In this document: piece by piece, positions 48,901-58,721 of the stretch
Layout: every line of letters begins with the position of its first letter
Position numbering within the stretch: position 1 is the stretch's first letter
Assembly (NCBI RefSeq): GCF_023078275.1
Contig: NC_062979.1
Span: 23,293,848 to 23,357,847, forward strand
Direction of reading: 5' to 3'
Origin: Leguminivora glycinivorella
Taxonomy: Eukaryota; Arthropoda; Insecta; Lepidoptera; Tortricidae
Length of the DNA: 64,000 nt
Program-made: the position numbers and the translations under genes
Notes under the pieces: generated by a model
What the model was told of the DNA's origin: nothing
The model's database searches: none
Seen by the model: only the letters and a program-made list of their open reading frames with translations

Positions 48901-51300
48901 GAACTAGACTAAACGATAGTTTAATTTTCTTCCAAACTAGCTGATTGCAAGGTATCATTATGTCCCAGTTTATATATCATACTTTTTGAGGAATGAGGTT
49001 GTACAAACAAACAGATAGTCGGACGGGTACGAAAAAGCTATAACAGGTTTTGTTTCAGGTATTTTGGCTAAAACCCTAAAATTTATTCAACCGCAACCAC
49101 ATACTTATATTTTATAACTTATGACCTACCTCCAACTTGTCACTAGTTATGCTTTTACTAGGTTCATTACTCAGCGAAACTGATGTGGAGGTTGTAGGTA
49201 TCGTTGATATTCCGATCTGAAAACGATTGATATGTGTGAATATTAACTCCTTGGAAATAACATAGTGGCACCATACAAAATAAAGAACCATTGAATAGTA
49301 ATTCTCTTCGCCTTTTAATTGTATCGTGAGCGAATGGCCATGTAAAAAACCGGCCAAGAGCGTGTCGGGCCACGCTCAGTGTAGGGTTCCGTAGTTTTCC
49401 GTATTTTTCTCAAAAACTACTGAAGGTATCAAGTTCAAAACAATTTTCCTAGAAAGTCTTTATAACGTTCTACTTTTGTGATTTTTTTCATATTTTTTAA
49501 ACATATGCTTCAAAAGTTAGAGGGACTTTTTTTTCCTTCAGGAGCGATTATTTCCGAAAATATAAATATTATCAAAAAACGGTCTCAGTAAACCCTTATT
49601 CATTTTTAAATACCTATCCAACAATATATCACACGTTGGGGTTGAAATGAAAAAAAATATCAGCCTCCAGTTTACATGTAGGAGGGGTACCCTAATAAAA
49701 CCTTTTTTTCCATTTTTTATTTTTGCACTTTATTGGCGTAATTGATATACATATTGGTACCAAATTTCAGCTTTCTAGTGTTAACGGTTACTGAGATTAT
49801 CCGCGGACGGACGGACGGACAGACAGACATGGCGAAACTATAAGGGTTCCTAGTTGACTACGGAACCCTAAAAATAGTCGATTGTGTCAAAAGACAGACA
49901 AATGATCTCTCTGAAGCGAGGGATAATTAAATAGAGTCATAAGAGTAGTGAGGGATTAAAATTAACATTTAAGATTTAATTTATTTTGCAGCCACGGGAC
50001 ACGTATGAAATTTAGTGTATGATATTAATAAAACATACCTCTGAATTGTCACTAACTGTGCTTGTACTTGGTTCATTCACTTGCGACACTGATGTGAAGG
50101 TTGTAGATGTCGTTAATATGCCAATCTGAAAACGATTGACATTTATTAGTATTGCTCTTTAGGAATCATAATGGTACTCTACAAAATCAAGAAAAAATGA
50201 AATAGTGACTCTTTTAGTTTTCTTCAAAGTTGAAAGTTGAGTTGTTCTTTCACAGTGCAAGCCGTACGCCTCTGGAATGATCTGCCTCTTCGATATACGG
50301 CAAGCCGAATCTAAGTTCACATTCAAGCGCAAGTTGCGAAAACATCTTTTTGAGAAGTTTCAAGACTAAGTATATTTAGAGCAGGTCTATATATATTTGT
50401 GTAAATCTATAATATGTAATTTATTTGTATTTATTATAGTTATTAGTATATTAAATAGTTAGGTATACATATTTATATAAGTCCCCATTTTTTCTATAGC
50501 GTAGTCCAATAAAGTAAGGTCTTTAGTGTTCTTTACATATCCCGCACCTTTTTTGGTCTTCTCTGTTTGGCCTGGTTGACTGGTAGAGAATGCCATGTAG
50601 CATTAAGTTCGCCTTTTGTAACTGTATATTTTTACTGTGCAATAAATAATTATGATACTTAGTACCTATTCAAAAAACTTACTTCAATACATGGAAAGGC
50701 CCCTTTGTTTAATTTCCGGTAACCTTTCTTCGTATAATACATGTCACTTTCTAAAAAGTGACATGAGCAAACCACACTAGACTCATTGGGCTTAAAAAAT
50801 TCTTCTCCTCGCTCTTCAGCTATAATTTTGCGCCATTTTTCCCTTGCAACTTCTTGTTTTGGGAATCTGGAATAAAAACCTTTTTTATTACTTAAAAATG
50901 AATTTGCTATTCCCGGGTTGTTTCTTTTTGTAATTAAAGTAATTAATAAGATATGTACTATTATTATTAATATGAGATAAGCTTCTTTTACAAAAAATAT
51001 AAAGTGGCGACTCCATCATTCCATTTTTAACTATGTTCCACATCATCCATCTTTTGTCGCCGTCCGCTCATTACTAGTATAGCGCGAGAGAAAGAGACAA
51101 ACTGCGTAAGACCAAATCAAGAAATTTACCTTAATTATTCTAGAAAATAAATGTTTTTAGTAAGTTAGGAAGCTATTTTGGCCACAAATTCATAACATTA
51201 TAAAATTATTAACAATTACTCACCGGAAATACGATACGCCATCCTTTTTTAAAGTATTTAAGGTGTTGTTTTTACACTTTTTCACGCAGCACTTAGGCAT
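45925..51300 (-). CDS. P-element / THAP9-type transposase, six exons, apparently intact
   Basis: Exons on the minus strand: 51300-51224, 50866-50683, 50125-50039, 49216-49130, 48659-48528 and 48444-45925. All five introns have GT..AG ends, and the spliced frame has no internal stop (87+29+29+44+839, about 1028 residues). Residues 1-87 form a THAP zinc finger: C4/C5, C9, W37, C59-x2-H62 and the closing GAFPCIE. Exons 3 and 4 are serine/threonine-rich linkers. A basic, leucine-rich coiled coil lies near 254-300. The catalytic core shows VVDEMS (D407), LTFDGCKTN (D495), the LDACHMVKLMRN motif near 535 that opens the GTP-binding insertion in P transposase, and DHVELFFGKIRSLGGHNNNP (E754), matching the D-D-E set. 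The long single-exon frame formally opens at Met 48519, but a CAG acceptor at 48445 and the upstream exons show that 48444 is the real exon start. Element ends were not found, so it may be a mobile P-like element or a domesticated THAP9-like gene. An unrelated (GGAC)n repeat lies in intron 3 and a LINE fragment in intron 2. Confidence 0.9.
49343..49873 (+). mobile_element. (GGAC)n-linked element, copy 4, in an intron of the P-like gene
   Basis: AAAAAACCGGCCAAGAGCGT start, four GGAC units (49805-49820) and CTACGGAACCCTAAAAA end. It lies between exons 4 and 3 and does not touch splice sites. Confidence 0.85.
50225..50370 (+). pseudogene. Non-LTR retrotransposon C-terminal fragment in the P-like gene intron
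   Basis: The plus strand reads VQAVRLWNDLPLRYTA and, after a frameshift, SKFTFKRKLRKHLFEKF and a stop. This is the typical end of jockey/CR1-like proteins (A..LWN.LP..LR, then FK..L..HLF). It lies in intron 2 in the orientation opposite to the host gene. Only this short tail is present. Confidence 0.6.
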
Positions 51301-51337
51301 GTTGCCGACACGGCGGATGAAGCGCTACTGACTGCCC

Positions 51338-51368
51338 AATTGTGCTTAGAACATTTTTAAGCACAATT
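51338..51368. repeat. Short inverted repeat upstream of the P-like gene
   Basis: AATTGTGCTTA..TAAGCACAATT lies 40-70 bases upstream of the start codon, in the expected promoter or 5' leader. A second TTTTAAGCA follows at 51391. It could be a binding site, but this is not shown. Confidence 0.4.
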
Positions 51369-52022
51369 TGCTGCGGACACATTTTAAGCAGCGATGGTGC
51401 ATCTACGTAGTTTACATCGATGACCCTGTATTATAAACTTTTATTACTGAGGTGAAAATACGAACAAGATGTAAAATTCTGTAGTCATAAGAAAGCTGTA
51501 AGCAAGCGTTAATTAATGTGTTCGTGTTCAGACAAATGCTACCCTTTCCTATTATCTCGTGAATAATTCGTATTTGCGAAGGCGTTATTACAAATCCTTA
51601 GTTATTCATGCTTCGCAATAATTAATTAGCTTTATAACGGAGTCGAGACTGTGGTCCCTAGAGGGTTGGCGCGCGTTATAAGCGATAGCGGGATTCACTT
51701 TGAAATAAGAGGGCGTGAAGACTGTTTTTATCTATTACAAACAGTCTTCACGTCTACGTATTTAAAAGAAAACAATACAAAAGAGCATATCAAGCAGAGG
51801 TAAGCAAAAAGTAGACAGTTGGTAAAGACGGGTCTTATGAGTTATTGACACCACGATGCACTACCGTCACATTGGTGTAAAAGTGTGTTGTGCGATTCAT
51901 TTTCCTTTGTTTTGTTTTCCATGGCTTCGAGTTAGTTCCAATTGTGGAGTGTGTGTGTGTGTGTGTGTGTGTGTGTAGTGTGTACAAACAAATCGAAAAT
52001 TTTGCTGGCTCACTCACTTGAA
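51369..52022. other. No gene; (GT)n at 51946-51975
   Basis: Spacer with a dinucleotide (GT) repeat. An inverted pair at 51715-51751 (GCGTGAAGACTGTTTTTATC and AACAGTCTTCACGTC) may be a tiny foldback element. Confidence 0.45.
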
Positions 52023-52094
52023 GTCTTGGTGAGTCAGTTGGTAGAGAACTAGAGTATCGATCAAGTAGCCGTGAGTTCCAGTCACATCCAAGGC
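52023..52094 (+). pseudogene. Diverged tRNA-like repeat unit
   Basis: GTCTTGGTGAGTCAGTTGGT, CGTGAGTTCCAGTCAC and CCAAGGC are collinear with the cloverleaf at 20530-20601, but several stem positions are mismatched. It shares the flanking TTTTGCTGGCT block, so the whole repeat unit, not just the tRNA, is dispersed. Confidence 0.65.
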
Positions 52095-52630
52095 AGTAAT
52101 TTTCCAGTAATTAATTTACATAAACAATCAATTGATTAACTACAATCATCACAAGAATGTTTGAAAGGACTTATTACAAAACCACAAATTACCAAAAAAA
52201 TCGAAATAAGATCTCATATATTAAAGAATATTTTTTTTTATTTATATATAGTAGTATGACCACTCAAAAAACACAAAATATTTTGTAAAAAAATAATTTC
52301 ATTTGTTTCCATAGTTGCCACAAATTACCAATTTAGGTTAAAACACTAAAAACCTAAACAAATTTATCGGTCTAAGTTCGCTCTTCGCTTATAACTTGTC
52401 CCACTGACTATGATCACATGCAAAACTGCGCTCAAAAATGATGAATAAACTAACTTAGCATGTAAATAAACGTGGAACGTGTTCCTGCCCGTTCCAACTA
52501 TTTTCTATGAAGCTATTTTACACGGAGCTATTTACACGAAGCTACGTTTCAAGTAGTTAAATTAAACGGTGCAGTTGAGAAATGCAGTTGTTGGAATTTT
52601 GAGAGAGTTTTAGCTCGGACTCGCAGGTTT
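52095..52630. other. No gene recognised
   Basis: AT-rich, no domain-bearing frame. Confidence 0.4.
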
Positions 52631-52760
52631 AGGGCCGGTTGCACCAAACTGTCTGTCTCCGTTAAAGGGTTCGTTAAATTTCATTGTATGGGAAAATCCA
52701 TAGACGTCTGCTGCATGACGATGATGTGTCTGTCAAATGTGGTTGATGCAACTGGCCCTT
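52631..52760. mobile_element. MITE with AGGGCCGGTTGCA ends
   Basis: AGGGCCGGTTGCACCAA is inverted as TTGATGCAACTGGCCCT. The interior CATTGTATGGGAAAATCCAT is typical of the family. A second, interrupted copy spans about 63712-63948. Confidence 0.75.
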
Positions 52761-52859
52761 AGAGACCTAAATGACAATTTTATTTTACGGATCTACAACT
52801 CAATAAGATATTTAATTTGCTATTTCTTAGTAAATATTGAGCTACGATTTTTATTATTA

Positions 52860-53452
52860 TGTTCTTTCCATATCTCAGGACCATGGGGTCCCGGACTTTT
52901 GGGAGGCATGTAGCACAGAGGCTCTTGTAGACACTTTAATCTAAAGGCAAGGGATACACGTGGCGGATACGATCCCCGAGCGCACAATATGATGCATCCG
53001 GAGATGGTCCCCGCCAGGTGTAAAGACTATTTCAGTGCAGCATTTTTGTGTTGCGATGGGAACTAAGGTCATAGGCTATTGTTGTGCAAGTTGGATGGAC
53101 GGATAATGGTTTATGGGGGAAGACTATCGGACACCTGTCATTATAACTAGTCTCAGTAATTTTAAAAGACAGGCGGTGACTTGCCAACTCTTCAACACTT
53201 GAAGAGTGGCTGAAAGGTAGTCGAGAGGTGAGACTGCGGTAGCCAGATCCCGGTGATCCGTTGTTCAGCAGGCATTATGACAGTTTACACTTTCAACCTG
53301 GAGCATAGGTGCAACTAACTGGAGCTTATTCACTCTGGCCGGCCGGTTAAGGCAAGCGCAAAGGCGAGGGCCATATAAAAGGGCGGTCTGGGTCCGCGGT
53401 GTCGCCACTCACCGTCAGCTCGCCACACGCTGCCCCCGCGGGGTTATATATT
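52860..53452. other. Uncharacterised GC-richer block with a TATA-like site
   Basis: Composition and lack of stops in places differ from the surroundings, but no domain was recognised. It ends in CCATATAAAAGGGCGG (53371-53386), CACTCACCGTCAGCTCGCC and TGCCCCCGCGGGG, then (ATT)n and a LINE tail in the opposite orientation. It could be the 5' region of a retroelement or a non-coding transcript; I cannot decide. Confidence 0.35.
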
Positions 53453-53560
53453 ATTATTATTATAAATGGGCTTACTCTTGGCCACAGACTAGCCAAAGGC
53501 AACGACGTGACCTACGATGGAGTGAGCTGGCCCTGAAGATGCATGTTCGATTCATCACTC
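53453..53560 (+). repeat. LINE 3' tail fragment
   Basis: TATAAATGGGCTTACTCTTG, GCCACAGACTAGCCAAAGGC and CCTACGATGGAGTGAGCTGG match the tail at 6740-6830, preceded by (TTA)n. Confidence 0.75.
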
Positions 53561-53863
53561 CTCAACTAATTTCAAGATTTTCCGTAGATATTAGTTTTTG
53601 AGAAACTGAATTTTTAAATAAAATAATCATTTCAATCAGACTGATATAGGACATTTGTTGTTGCGGAAAAGTTTCTTAGTATAATATAAGGCTAAAACTT
53701 TATTTGTCAATAACAGCAACTGCTTCAAGAGAATCTTGAGAAAGGGCTTCTTAACAACCCTTTTCAAACTAATGAAGCGGGCATTGTATGTCAGACTTTC
53801 TGTTTAGCGATCCGGAAATCTAAGGTAGGCTCAGTTAGATCCACTTAAATACTTATGTAGATT

Positions 53864-53908
53864 ATTTTAACCCCCGACGCAAAAAAGACTAGGTTTTATA
53901 AGGTTGAC

Positions 53909-53956
<48 letters not shown>

Positions 53957-54107
53957 TTATGTGTGTCTGTCTGTGGCATCGTAGCTCCCAAACAGATGAA
54001 CCGATTTAGATTTAGTTTTTTTTTCGTTTAAAAGCTGAATTAGTCGGGAGTGTTCTTAGCCATGGAATTTCTTTTTCAAAATCTTAATTTTGTGGTTAGG
54101 TTATTAA
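53864..54107 (+). mobile_element. (GTCT)n-linked element, copy 7
   Basis: ATTTTAACCCCCGACGCAAA start, a long GTCT/GTTT tract (53909-53962), TAGCTCCCAAACAGATGAAC and TTAGTCGGGAGTGTTCTTAG. After CCATG a deletion removes the TTTCATGAAAATCGGT block. It ends TTTTGTGGTTAGGTTA. Confidence 0.85.
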
Positions 54108-54250
54108 CAAATAAAGTAGGACGCACCAAAACTTCTGGTGTTTTTCGAGCGTCAGTGATCGCTTAACGTCAGACGATCTGTCTGCTCGTATGCAGGCAAA
54201 TCTCATTAAAAAATGATGGATATTCGAAGGATGTCTTATCTCGCTTCTGT

Positions 54251-54470
54251 TTTGGTGGTTTGGATAGCGGATAGTGACCCTCCCGACTGAGTAGCGGGCT
54301 TGAGTTCTAATCCCGGTTAGGGTTATATGCTGAGCACAGACATTTGTTCCTGTGCTATGGATGTTTTCATGTATATTTTTGACTGAGTACTGAAACCCAA
54401 AACATCTTGAGCTTAGTGGGACTCAGTCAATCCGAGTAAGAAGGCCCAAACTATATTATTTATTTACTTT
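54251..54470 (+). mobile_element. Diverged SINE family S copy
   Basis: GATAGTGACCCTCCCGACTG, TTGAGTTCTAATCCCGGTTA, GAGCACAGACATTTGTTCCT and GCTATGGATGTTTTCATGTA. Clearly older than the copies at 18709 and 37060. Confidence 0.6.
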
Positions 54471-54865
54471 CAGGACACCAATCAAATATCTCAATATCTA
54501 ACTCGTGTACGAGTTCTTCCAACGTCTAAATAGGCCTTTATTTATCTTTTCATTACAACTTTGATCCCCGCGATGTAAAAAAAGCCGCGATCGTCAAAAA
54601 ATGTTTCACAAAATTTTCGTAAAAGCGAATATATACAAAACGCATTACAAAGTTAAGTAAAATTAAAAGTGAAATGCAAAAAGTTATTTGCATTATTCTG
54701 TTCTGATAACAATAAAAAGCGACCCAATTTTCTTGATAATCCCCAGTCCATCCGCAGAGTCACAGCTTACATTTTTGAAGAAATTTCAATCTGCCTTATT
54801 TGAGCTTCCGTATTTTTTTATTATCAATGTAAAGAATCAGAATCAGAATGCTTTATTTAGAATAC

Positions 54866-55012
54866 ATATCGTCACTACTTTGAAAAAATCTCGTATCTCA
54901 CGCTACTCCTCAAAGTTAAAACGCAGTAAGTCTATATTCATTCCATACATACTACAATTTTCTTTTCATTGACAGACGAGGATACAATTTTTTTTTAAAG
55001 TAGTGACGATAT
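54866..55012. mobile_element. Foldback MITE (ATCGTCACTACTTT family), copy 2
   Basis: ATATCGTCACTACTTTGAAA is inverted as TTTTAAAGTAGTGACGATAT; interior CACGCTACTCCTCAAAGTTA. The 94-residue frame at 54688 runs into it and is not a gene. Confidence 0.85.
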
Positions 55013-55249
55013 TAAGTCTTAGCTCTATGAATGATTTGAGCAAACTATGTTTTGCCGGTTGGCATACAAATGTCAAAAAGGACGAGAGCAAATGAATTAT
55101 GTCTATGTAAAACCTATATGATGTAAAGTTTATTTATGAATAAATAAATAATAAAACAGCAAACTCAAAAATAGAAAGCCTAGATCCTCTTCGTTGAGTA
55201 AGGTGCCCTGAAAGCTGGCCGCGTTGCCCCGCTGGATGAAATGCTGCGT

Positions 55250-55393
55250 GCGTAGCCGAATGCACAAACGCTCACGAAACGCTCACGAAACGAAACGCTC
55301 GTAGTTATCTGTCTCTATCGCTCTTGCGTATTGGCGTGACAGAGCCAGACCACTTTTCGCGGCGTTTCGTTATCGTTTCGCGTCGTTCTACGC
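55250..55393. mobile_element. TAGCCGAATGGCA MITE copy, right end degraded
   Basis: GTAGCCGAATGCACAAACGC, TATCTGTCTCTATCGCTCTT, CGTATTGGCGTGACAGAGCC and CGTTTCGCGTCG; the right terminal repeat is missing. Confidence 0.75.
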
Positions 55394-55971
55394 GCCAGTG
55401 GCTGTAAAATGCGTCGAAGTCGTCCCGCCATCTCTTCTTTTAACCTTGAGAAGCCAATTTGTGTGAGTAATTCGGTCGATATGGATGCATTCGGTAGACA
55501 TATTCTTGAGCGTGGACTTAATATCACCCACATCTACGATACCAGTGGCCTATTTTATAATAGTGATAATTGTCGCCCGACAGTGACACTTCGCCGTTCA
55601 TTACCTGTCCAACAAGGAAATATAGGCTACTAGACTCGTATCGAATTTAGCACATCAAGTTATTGTTTTCTGTAGTATTTGACTTAAGAAATCAATATTT
55701 ATAGCTTGCGGGGATTAAAAGTGCGCGATGACTTCGTATTTTTAATTAAAGATGAGTGTATGTTTTTTTTAAATTATGGACTCCGAAAACGGTATTGGTC
55801 ATTGGAGTGACGTCACATAATCCAAATCAACTATGGAAATTAGAGGTACTAATCTAATCTCCATAGAAGCAACCTCTATTGTATTAAAATTCATAGTCGT
55901 TTCTCAACTGTGACAGTGTCAAATATTTTTTCTAAATATACTGACGTCATGTCATAGATATTCTATAGATT

Positions 55972-56167
55972 CCCAAGGTAACGAAAAGTTCCTACTTCCT
56001 CTAAAGCATTGCCTCTAAGGAGAACAACAGCATCGTTCGCAGATTTCCCCCGTGCAGGTTGTTTAAGAATCTGGGTTTTCGACGCGCTGATCACCAAGCC
56101 GAACGTACGACACGAGTCGTCTAAATTGTCTAGATAACTTTGCAGGTCCTCCAAGCTGTCCGCCATA
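55972..56167 (-). pseudogene. Inverted reverse transcriptase segment of the non-LTR element
   Basis: The minus strand reads LMADSLEDLQSYLDNLDDSC, then GLVISASKTQIL, and ends EEVGTFRYLGNL. This is the region just after the YADD-type motif of non-LTR reverse transcriptases (D..L..YL..L....G..IS..KT..L, then FRYLG). The part encoding the first half of the enzyme is absent. Reading continues biologically into the plus-strand segment at 56171, from which it was separated by inversion at insertion. Confidence 0.8.
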
Positions 56168-56170
56168 AGG

Positions 56171-56942
56171 AACTTTTCGTTACCTTGGGAGTCTATTGCG
56201 GAGAGACAATCGCCTCGAGTCTGACATATCCTCCAGGATAGCAAAAGCTGCAGCAGCCTTTGGCGGACTCAACCAACGAGTTTGGAAATCACACGATCTC
56301 AGCCTTCACACTAAACTCGCCGTTTACAAAGCAATAGTTCTGCCTGTGTTGCTTTATGCTTCGGAGACCTGGTGTCTGTACAAGGGAGACATCAAACGTC
56401 TCGACACCTTCCACCTAAAGTGTCTCCGAGCAATTCTTCAGGTGAGATGGCAGGATCGTGTTCCAAACTCGGAGGTTCTGCGTCGTACTGGTATGACGGG
56501 TATGGAATGCCTACTCATCAAAGGTCAACTGCGTTGGTGTGGACACCTTGTGCGCATGCCACCATCAAGATTGCCCAAAATTGTGTTTTACTCTGAACTA
56601 GCTTCGGGTAAACGCAAGGCTGGTGGGCAATATCTGAGGTACAAGGATGTCCTAAAGCGCCACCTGTCGGCCATCGGTATATCGTGTGAATCATGGGAGG
56701 AGCTTGCAACTCAGAGATCGGACTGGCGAACTGCGATCAACAGTGGTCTCAACGACTTCGAAAGTGCACGCCTCGAAGATCTTGACGCTAAACGCCAGAT
56801 CCGAAAATCTCGGCCCAAGCCCTCCTACACATACACCTATGACGCAAATGGTGAGCTTTACTGCATGACTTGCGACCGGAAGTTTAAAACAAAACTCGGC
56901 TTCGCAAGTCACGTTCGAGCCCATGCACGTCAGAACTTATAA
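56171..56942 (+). pseudogene. C-terminal part of a non-LTR reverse transcriptase with a C2H2 finger
   Basis: An open plus-strand frame (Met at 56196, coding similarity from 56171) of about 250 residues: FRYLGSLLRRDNRLESDIS, KLAVYKAIVLPVLLYASETW, WQDRVPNSEVLRRTG, QLRWCGHLVRMPPSRLPK. Near the end is a single C2H2 finger, CMTCDRKFKTKLGFASHVRAH in outline (C..C, 12 residues, H..H), followed by a stop at 56942. These are the thumb and C-terminal regions of RTE/CR1-like ORF2 proteins. No stop interrupts it, which suggests a young insertion, but it lacks the endonuclease and the catalytic reverse transcriptase core and so cannot act alone. The exact clade is uncertain. Confidence 0.85.
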
Positions 56943-57244
56943 AATACCTGAATTGTTCAGGTGTCGCCGTCGACGGATACGTCTGGGAGGACATCATCAT
57001 CATTCTATAGATTAATATGGCTGATGTTGTTTTTGCCTGATCACGTAAAAGTAAACTTTAAATAATTTTTTTGCATGTTTTTAAGTCGTAATAAAATATG
57101 GTTCTCTTTTTTTTCGTTTAATTAGACAGTAATTAATAATATAAGACAAACTTTGAAAAAGGGTCAAGTAGCCTATTGACGCTGAGTAACAATGTTACTT
57201 ATCAACCCAGAAATGGGCACAGAATGGGTCAGTGTCAAATAGCC

Positions 57245-58721
57245 CACAAAATAAATAGGATCATATTAAAAGATGATATTTCTTTGACTACGCTGCTGTT
57301 ACCTGCTCTGTTGTTTATACTTACAAACCGTTCCGTGTGACTGTTGTCACTAGGAGCGGGGGCCAAATTGGCAAAGATTGAAGGTCTGCGAAATGTTTGC
57401 TTAGTGTCCCCTAAGGGCCGCCTCACACTGGCGCCTAGTCCACGCAGCGTTTGCTAATTTCCGACGAGATCAGTTCGAATAAAAAATATACCAGCGATGC
57501 GATATCGATCTGTCAAAAGTGACGGCTTTGATTACTGAACTTTTGTTCGAAAATAAAATTTTCCTTCTTTTAGCCTGAGAAATGCGTAGGTAGTTAAAAT
57601 TCGGCTTCCTCATGGTATAACGTGTATTTATTTAAACGCGTTATTACACTAAACCCAGTGTCATTTTAAAACTAAAATAATCACTGCTTTAAAACTTTCA
57701 GCTTTATTACACACAATAACTTTTAAATAGAGACAATCAGTAGTGTTCACAAATGTCTTATATAGATCAAGCAAATGTATCTACTTCGTCTTTATTCGCA
57801 GCTTGCAGCTTTCGGGCGTCAATTTTTGTAAGTTGAAGTCAACAAAAACATAAAAAATGGCTCGTTACTTGATATTTAATTGCAACAATAGAAAAATTAT
57901 GAACACTCAAGGGCCTGAGACATATTTCAAATCACAGGCAAGTAACAACTTCAGTACAAAATCTGAGATGCTCGGCCCCTATACAAATAGATGAACTTGT
58001 TTGTTCTATCTACTTCTCCGAGACCACGGGGACAGCGAGGTTAGTTTAATGTTAGTTAATCCGTTAATTAACGAAGTTAACATTTCGATTAACGGATTAA
58101 GTTAACTTTAAGAAAAAACCGAAACGCCGCAGAAATATAATACTGTGCTCTGCAACGCCTACGCTCAGGAGACGCTAGTGTACAGTGGCCCTTAGAGGAA
58201 GCAGGGGAGGAACGGATAATGGAATGCACTCAAATTTGTACTTTCCAGACTTTATTGTTCAAATTACTCTCTGTTTATTGTGGTTTTGATACTTTTCTTT
58301 AATGGATGGTAACAGACAACTTTTAAGTGAAAAGTCTTAAGTCAGTTAACTTTCTTGAAAGAAAAATTGAGTTGGTATAAATGTTTAACTTTTCACTTTA
58401 TATCCATATTCTATTATCATAAAAATGTAATCATGGATTTTAAGATATACTTACTACGGTTGTTTCATATTGAACTAATTAACATTATACACCCTGTTTT
58501 TATTGAATTCCGTTAATTTTAAGGGAAGGTTCTTTAGGTCAAATCAAATTAATTTTGCTAAGAAACTAGCATCCTAACTCTTACGGTCATCGAATTATTA
58601 AAAAAAAAAAATACTGAACAGTGTGGCATCCCTTGCCACTTCCTTATGTTATTTGTTTTGACATTTGCCGTCAGACACTTGACACTGACTTTAATGTTAT
58701 GATTAAGGTCCTCTCACACTA
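57245..58721. other. No gene recognised; MITE end fragment at 58490
   Basis: 58490-58540 (TACACCCTGTTTTTATTGAA, TTCCGTTAATTTTAAGG) is a diverged left end of the MITE at 1365. CTCCGAGACCACGGGGACAG at 58016 is a small dispersed block. Otherwise AT-rich, with no domain-bearing frame. Confidence 0.45.

Larger units (their letters stand above)
55972..57001 (+). mobile_element. 5'-truncated, 5'-inverted non-LTR retrotransposon with 12-bp target duplication
   Basis: It is flanked by ATTCTATAGATT at 55960-55971 and 57002-57013. The first 200 bases (to about 56167) encode a reverse transcriptase segment on the minus strand; from about 56171 the next segment follows on the plus strand. The two segments overlap at the GTFRYLG codons. 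The tail is (CAT)n-like (ACATCATCATC). The host is MITE A, whose empty site is at about 17416-17434. Confidence 0.9.
55625..57173. mobile_element. MITE A copy inserted in MITE B, itself interrupted
   Basis: GGCTACTAGACTCGTATCGA starts it and GGGTCAAGTAGCC ends it, with TA outside. Without the inserted non-LTR element it aligns along its length with 17161-17579. The empty site in B reads AAGGAAATATTGACGC (about 21154). Confidence 0.85.
55544..57244. mobile_element. MITE B copy containing MITE A containing a non-LTR element
   Basis: B sequence runs from about 55544 (AGTGGCCTATTTTATAATAG, CCCGACAGTGACACTTCGCC) to 55620 and resumes at 57176-57244 (TTGACGCTGAGTAACAATGT, CAGTGTCAAATAGCCCAC). Its uninterrupted relative is at 21045. 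The outer boundaries are approximate. Confidence 0.7.

Noticed and set aside
54688..54972. 94-residue plus-strand ORF
   Set aside because: Its second half is a foldback MITE and the first half has no domain.
55409..55633. 74-residue plus-strand ORF
   Set aside because: It spans the end of one MITE and the start of MITE B, so it is repeat-derived.
56518..56924. Minus-strand ORFs of 63 and 77 residues
   Set aside because: Antisense shadows of the non-LTR reverse transcriptase fragment.
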